A stretch of 64,000 nt of DNA from Epiperipatus broadwayi (Eukaryota; Onychophora; Udeonychophora; Euonychophora; Peripatidae): assembly GCA_028023455.1 (NCBI GenBank), contig JAQFVV010000287.1, forward strand, positions 870,001 to 934,000, read 5' to 3'. Below, piece after piece: positions 59,740-64,000 of this stretch; within the stretch, counting starts at the first letter, position 1, and each line of letters opens with the position of its first letter. The position numbers and the translations under genes were made by a program. The notes below the pieces were generated by a model. It did no database searches, was not told where the DNA came from, and saw only the letters and a program-made list of their open reading frames with translations.

Positions 59740-60375
59740 AAAAAATAGGATTTTACTTATGGACCTGAGACTTGGATACTTAATTCAAAAGAATGGTAAT
59801 CCAAATAAATTAACTTAACAACAGCAAAACAAAGGATTTAAGGTAAACATACTTTATATTGGTTATACGCATTTGATTATTGTGGAATATTTATATTTAT
59901 GGTTTTATTTATTAATTTTTTAGTTGTTCTTTGAGAAAGACTATAAAAGAATATAGTCAAAAGCTTGGAGTATTATTGTAAATTATAATAGTTCATATAA
60001 TAAATCAAGATATAAAAAAGTTGCATATGACTTGTTTTATATATTAATACAAGAGTAATGCAAAAAGTTCAAGTCTCTCAGCAAAACATGGACAGATAGA
60101 ATTACAGAAAGAATATAAAAAAAATATGTGAGTAATAATACTGATATTATTGAAAGAATTAAGAAACTAAAATAAAGCTGAGCATACCACTAAAAGATAG
60201 ATAACTAAAGTCCAAACTGAATTCTTACAGATTGTAAAAGACTTAGGGAAAAACTACATGTAAGATGAATGGATGAAATAATAATGCATTCTGAAAAAGG
60301 TGGAGTTTTCTTGACTACAAAAATTGAATTTAACATGCAGATATCTTTATCCTGCAGTGGACTTACATTAGAAAT
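59740..60375 (+). pseudogene. LINE reverse-transcriptase C-terminal region, relic 4, interrupted
   Basis: 59752-59790 reads FTYGPETWILN, the 'TYGSETW' block of the same LINE. The reading resumes at about 60113 with NTDIIERIKKLK, then RLREKLHVR.MDEI and a CSG-like end at 60355. The 59843-60105 segment does not belong to the LINE. It contains the stem-loop TGAGAAAGACTATAAAAG, then AATATAGTCAAAAGC (59931-59963) and so looks like an inserted repeat. Confidence 0.62.
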
Positions 60376-63300
60376 TTTATTTATTTATTTAGCATAGGAG
60401 TATTTTTAGGCAGTTTACCCATTAATAAAATATCATAAAGGAATCTGCCAAGAACTGAAATAGGTGATAAGTTCACTAGTGGCTTTAATTCAATTCTACT
60501 ACAGTGGCCATAGATTTTACTATATGGTTCATGGTTTATGTTTATTCTCATCCACATTGATCAATGGCTTGCTAATTTCCATTTATAAAGTAGAAGAGTG
60601 TTATGACTACAGTTTGTCCTGAACCTGTTGATGAGACTTCATTTTATGTAAGAAGTTCAAATCCAGTTGATTTTACTATTGGATCTGGAAAAAGAATTTT
60701 GCTTGGAACCTCGTAAGAATTTCCATTTTTGTGCCATAATTCTTCATGGTCAAATATCCAGAGAGGGTATCCTGATTTGAAATGAATCTTACATGACAAA
60801 ACTATATCTTGTGTTATTGGCAAGTCTAATGTACTCATCAATAAATAAAAAATTTCTATTAAACAACTTAGTCTACTGATATCTGTAAGAATATATGGGG
60901 AAATGTGAAACCATTGCAGAAGAGTAGAGTTGAGTGTGCCAATAATATTTCTCATGGTAATATTTAATCCAGAAGTTTAATGTGGAAATTTCCCCCCAGA
61001 TACAAATACGTAGGATTCACTAGTAGAATATGCTAGGACTAAAAAAACTGTTAAAATATTTGTATCACAATTTCAAGTAATGAGAGCCACTTTTCCAATG
61101 AGGTTAATCCTAAACATTAATTTAGATCTAATCTTGGACAAATGAGAAACATATTTGGTTACTGTACAAATGCTATAAATATGGGAGTTAACATACCCCA
61201 AAAAGCGCTAAGCCAAATATTATTATTGTTTATAGTTTAATAACTTCACCAATTTGCGTTAAAGCGCAATATAATTCATTGCTGTGCAATAGTTGAACCT
61301 AAATAGAATGGAATAAGTCTGTGTTTCAGTTGAATATTGCAAATGCTTATATTCAGATTATGAGATATCTCTATTGCTTAGATGAAAAGTTGAGTTTACT
61401 GACTTTAAAAATTAAACATAAGACCCTAATCTTTGAAAAAGATTTCAATTTTTTCAAATCCTTTTTGAGATACCTATTAATTGAAAATGGGAGACAAAAG
61501 ATTGTCAAGATCACTAAAACATAATTAAGTAAATATATATGTAATTGTAAAAAAAATTAAATATGATGAATAAGTTTTATTTTGCATATTTGAAAAATGA
61601 TATCTTGATCAAATGATCATATATTGCAATTATGCATATTTGGGATAGTGTTCCAGTCTCATTACGATCTTGCTATTTCAAAACAATATTTTCACATTAA
61701 ATTACAGTACTAGTTAGAGAGTTATTAAATTATTACTGCTCCATTTATAACGTTATCTAAAAAATATATATAACAGATATTTAACATGTAATTAATTATC
61801 TTCCAAAGTTCACTTCTAAAAAAAAATATTATCGATATGAATTTACATTCTAAATCGTAAATATAAAATGCTTTACAATTTAATATAATACTGTACTTCA
61901 ATTTTTCGGTTTTGCTATTTTATTTATAAATGAAAGTAAACTTGGTTAAATAAACCAAGCGGGCGGAGTATTGCTACAATAGACTCATTACTTACATTCA
62001 GAAATACCTATCTTTATATTTTATAATCTCTAACAGTGTTTAATTACCATTCAATTTTAATTTAAAAAAAATAAAGACTTACCAGAATGTTAAAAAGTAA
62101 AATATAAACAATAGCTTAAGAACAACCGAGTTTTACTTAATGTTTTAGTAAAGGCATTCCTAATTTACAAATAAATAAAAGGCAATAATTATAATAGTGT
62201 TTTGAATTTATTTTTTTTCCAGCTAGTAGTTTATACTTTAACAAGTGACCTTTTTTGATCACATGATTTCAAAAATAACCTTTGTTGATACACAGTAATG
62301 AGGTGTAACCAACCTCCATTGCTGGATATAAATCGTATTAACAAGATTAAACTAGAATCAAACAAACTCACCTTCTGTCTGAGAACAATTGAAATAAAAT
62401 CTTATTAGACAAAAATATATTTATTAGATGGTTTGCACACATGCTGTACGTTAAATACTCATACGTGGGAATTTACGCGCTTGTTGATTTAAATAAATAC
62501 AGTACGTATATAAATGTTCACACACAAATTAAGTTATAAGCAGAAAAAAAAAAGGCAGCATGAGTGAGTAAACTAATATTTATTTCAACAAGTAAATACT
62601 CTATCTCGACGACAGTTTGAAATTATTAAGGAAGAGATAACAGGATCAAACTATACAAATTTGGCCTCTGTGTGTATATTATACAATATAGAAAATAAGA
62701 CTTTTACCTCGTGCCGGATAATTTAACATTTTTCAGTAAATACAAGTGTTATTTTGGAATATTAGAATTCCAAATAATTTTTGTCTATTACGAATATTTT
62801 TTTTTTTTACAATACGCCTTATTTTGCGATTCAAAACAATTCATTATGGCATCTCAATATTCAACGATGCAAACCAAACTTTAATGAGTGGATATATATT
62901 TTCAAACTGCACTGTAACTTTTTAAATTCAGGTGTTAAAATATACTTGCATTACGATAATAAATAGTTTTTCTCAATATATTTTATTAAAATTCTTTTAA
63001 TAGACATTCAATATTATTTAATCTGCCCCATATTCATGAATTGAGGCTCCGATTCGTCATTTTCGTACTCATGCATCTCATGGAATTCCTGAACAACATA
63101 ACATTCGATTGTTTTTTTTATTTAGCTTAATTTATTGGATTGCCTAGACGTGTTGAACATAAAGCAGCCTTTAATTAAACAGGCAATTGCAGGGCAAAGG
63201 TATTTCTAACACCCCCCCCCTCATCATAAAGAATAGTGGTGGACACGCAGATTATATATTTGAGGGAACTAGGGTGCATAACTAACATTTTAAATACAGT

Positions 63301-63931
63301 ACTTAAAATAATATATTAAACATACTAAAAAAAAAAAAGTTATTGAAAATCAAAGAGAATATAATTTATTTACAAATTTTTAGTGATTGAATTAAAGCTT
63401 GGGAATATTTTTTACCCCCCATTTTACTTCTTTGCAAAATGAGATCAGGGTCTTAGATTTATTCATTTGTATGAAAATACACAACTGAAGAGAAATTATT
63501 AGTTGTCATGTTTGCTAATTGTCAAATGATGTGTGTCCGATTTTTTTTTCATTCTTGTTTATTCTTTAGTGAGAAATAATCAAATACCTATTTACTAAGC
63601 TATAATGAATGATCAGATGAACTGCATAAACAGGCTACCTGGAAAAAATCCCAACTACAGCCGGAGTAAAATTTCAAGTTTTATGTGATTTGTTCACTCA
63701 TACACAAAACAAGTGAATATGTCACCTCTACATCATGAGGACCTCCAAAAGTATTATAAGCATTACTTGGTATTTAATATATGTATAATTTAATCATATT
63801 TATCTTTTTAAACCACTAAACATCACATGGTTGTTATATCCGCATTTACAACTGTGCCAATGTTATAACTGCAAGTCATACAGTGCAGTCAGCAAATAAC
63901 GTTATACAATTCCCACGCTGTTCTTTTCCAA
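60376..63931. other. AT-rich spacer with one unassigned open frame
   Basis: No gene is recognised. The minus frame at 60644-60955 (103 codons) reads LPITQDIVLSCKIHFKSG, then YPLWIFDHEELWHKNG, which looks somewhat protein-like but has no family match I know. C runs occur at 63211-63220 and 63415. The phrase ACCACTAAACATCACATGG at 63813 recurs at 32255. Confidence 0.35.
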
Positions 63932-64000
63932 CGAGTGCTCTCCAACGAATCGGTCTGCAACGAAGCTCTCCAACGAATTGGTCTGCAATGAATGCTCTCC
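63930..64000 (+). repeat. About 28-bp tandem repeat cut by the window end
   Basis: GCTCTCCAACGAATCGGTCT, then GCAACGAA, starts at 63937, again at 63965 and again at 63994. The period is 28-29 bp, and CAACGAAT occurs as an internal half-unit. The array continues beyond the window. Confidence 0.8.

Noticed and set aside
60644-60955. 103-codon minus-strand frame as a gene
   Set aside because: It looks somewhat protein-like but has no recognisable motif, promoter or neighbouring exon. It is kept only as a remark in the spacer entry.

Overview
The window is AT-rich, intron-like or intergenic DNA from a metazoan nuclear genome. I found no convincing host protein-coding exon, rRNA or tRNA gene. What can be recognised is almost all mobile DNA: tRNA-derived SINEs, 3' ends of a LINE family with a GATGAT-type tail, an L1/Tx1-like reverse-transcriptase C-terminus, a Penelope-like element with a GIY-YIG endonuclease, Merlin (ISXO2-like DDE) transposons, a hAT-type non-autonomous element, a probable LTR, and many foldback or palindromic repeats. 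This mix points to an invertebrate animal. I cannot name the phylum from the sequence alone.

Layout. 0.4-1.3 kb: three SINE copies of two subfamilies, one with a 15-bp target-site duplication. 2.06-2.56 kb: a 63-bp minisatellite. 3.6-11.8 kb: four copies of a short repeat with the palindrome GTTGCCTTGACAAC, a diverged 368-bp tandem duplication, a foldback repeat, a LINE tail and a Penelope-like fragment with an open GIY-YIG frame. 12.2-13.7 kb: a Merlin transposon with matching ends. 18.3-19.3 kb: a nearly identical 511/516-bp tandem duplication. 21.1-23.2 kb: two copies of a repeat that carries a sequence foldable as a type I hammerhead ribozyme; degraded relatives lie at 6.8 and 16.7 kb. 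25.2-30.5 kb: a SINE, a probable LTR, a LINE relic, a truncated SINE and a 262-codon open L1/Tx1-like ORF. 30.8-34.2 kb: an inverted-repeat element and a 150-bp-arm palindrome. 35.7-38.2 kb: a Merlin transposase relic and a second Merlin-ended element filled with minisatellites. 41.9-44.9 kb: a LINE relic, a hAT-type element, a LINE insertion with a 5' inversion and a target-site duplication, and a foldback element.

47.9-56.3 kb is the most complex part. Two inverted arms of about 600 bp enclose a decayed LINE-like endonuclease/reverse transcriptase of about 3.3 kb. The left arm is split by a 2.87-kb insertion that keeps far more CpG than the surroundings, begins TG, ends CA, is bracketed by ATAC/ATAC and finishes in a 35-nt hairpin. 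58.9-60.4 kb holds a hairpin element and another LINE relic. The window ends inside a roughly 28-bp tandem repeat.

The most interesting candidates are the hammerhead-ribozyme repeat family (retrozyme-like) and the nested inverted-repeat structure at 47.9-56.3 kb. Everything was read by eye; repeat boundaries are good to a few bases where direct repeats are quoted and to tens of bases elsewhere.
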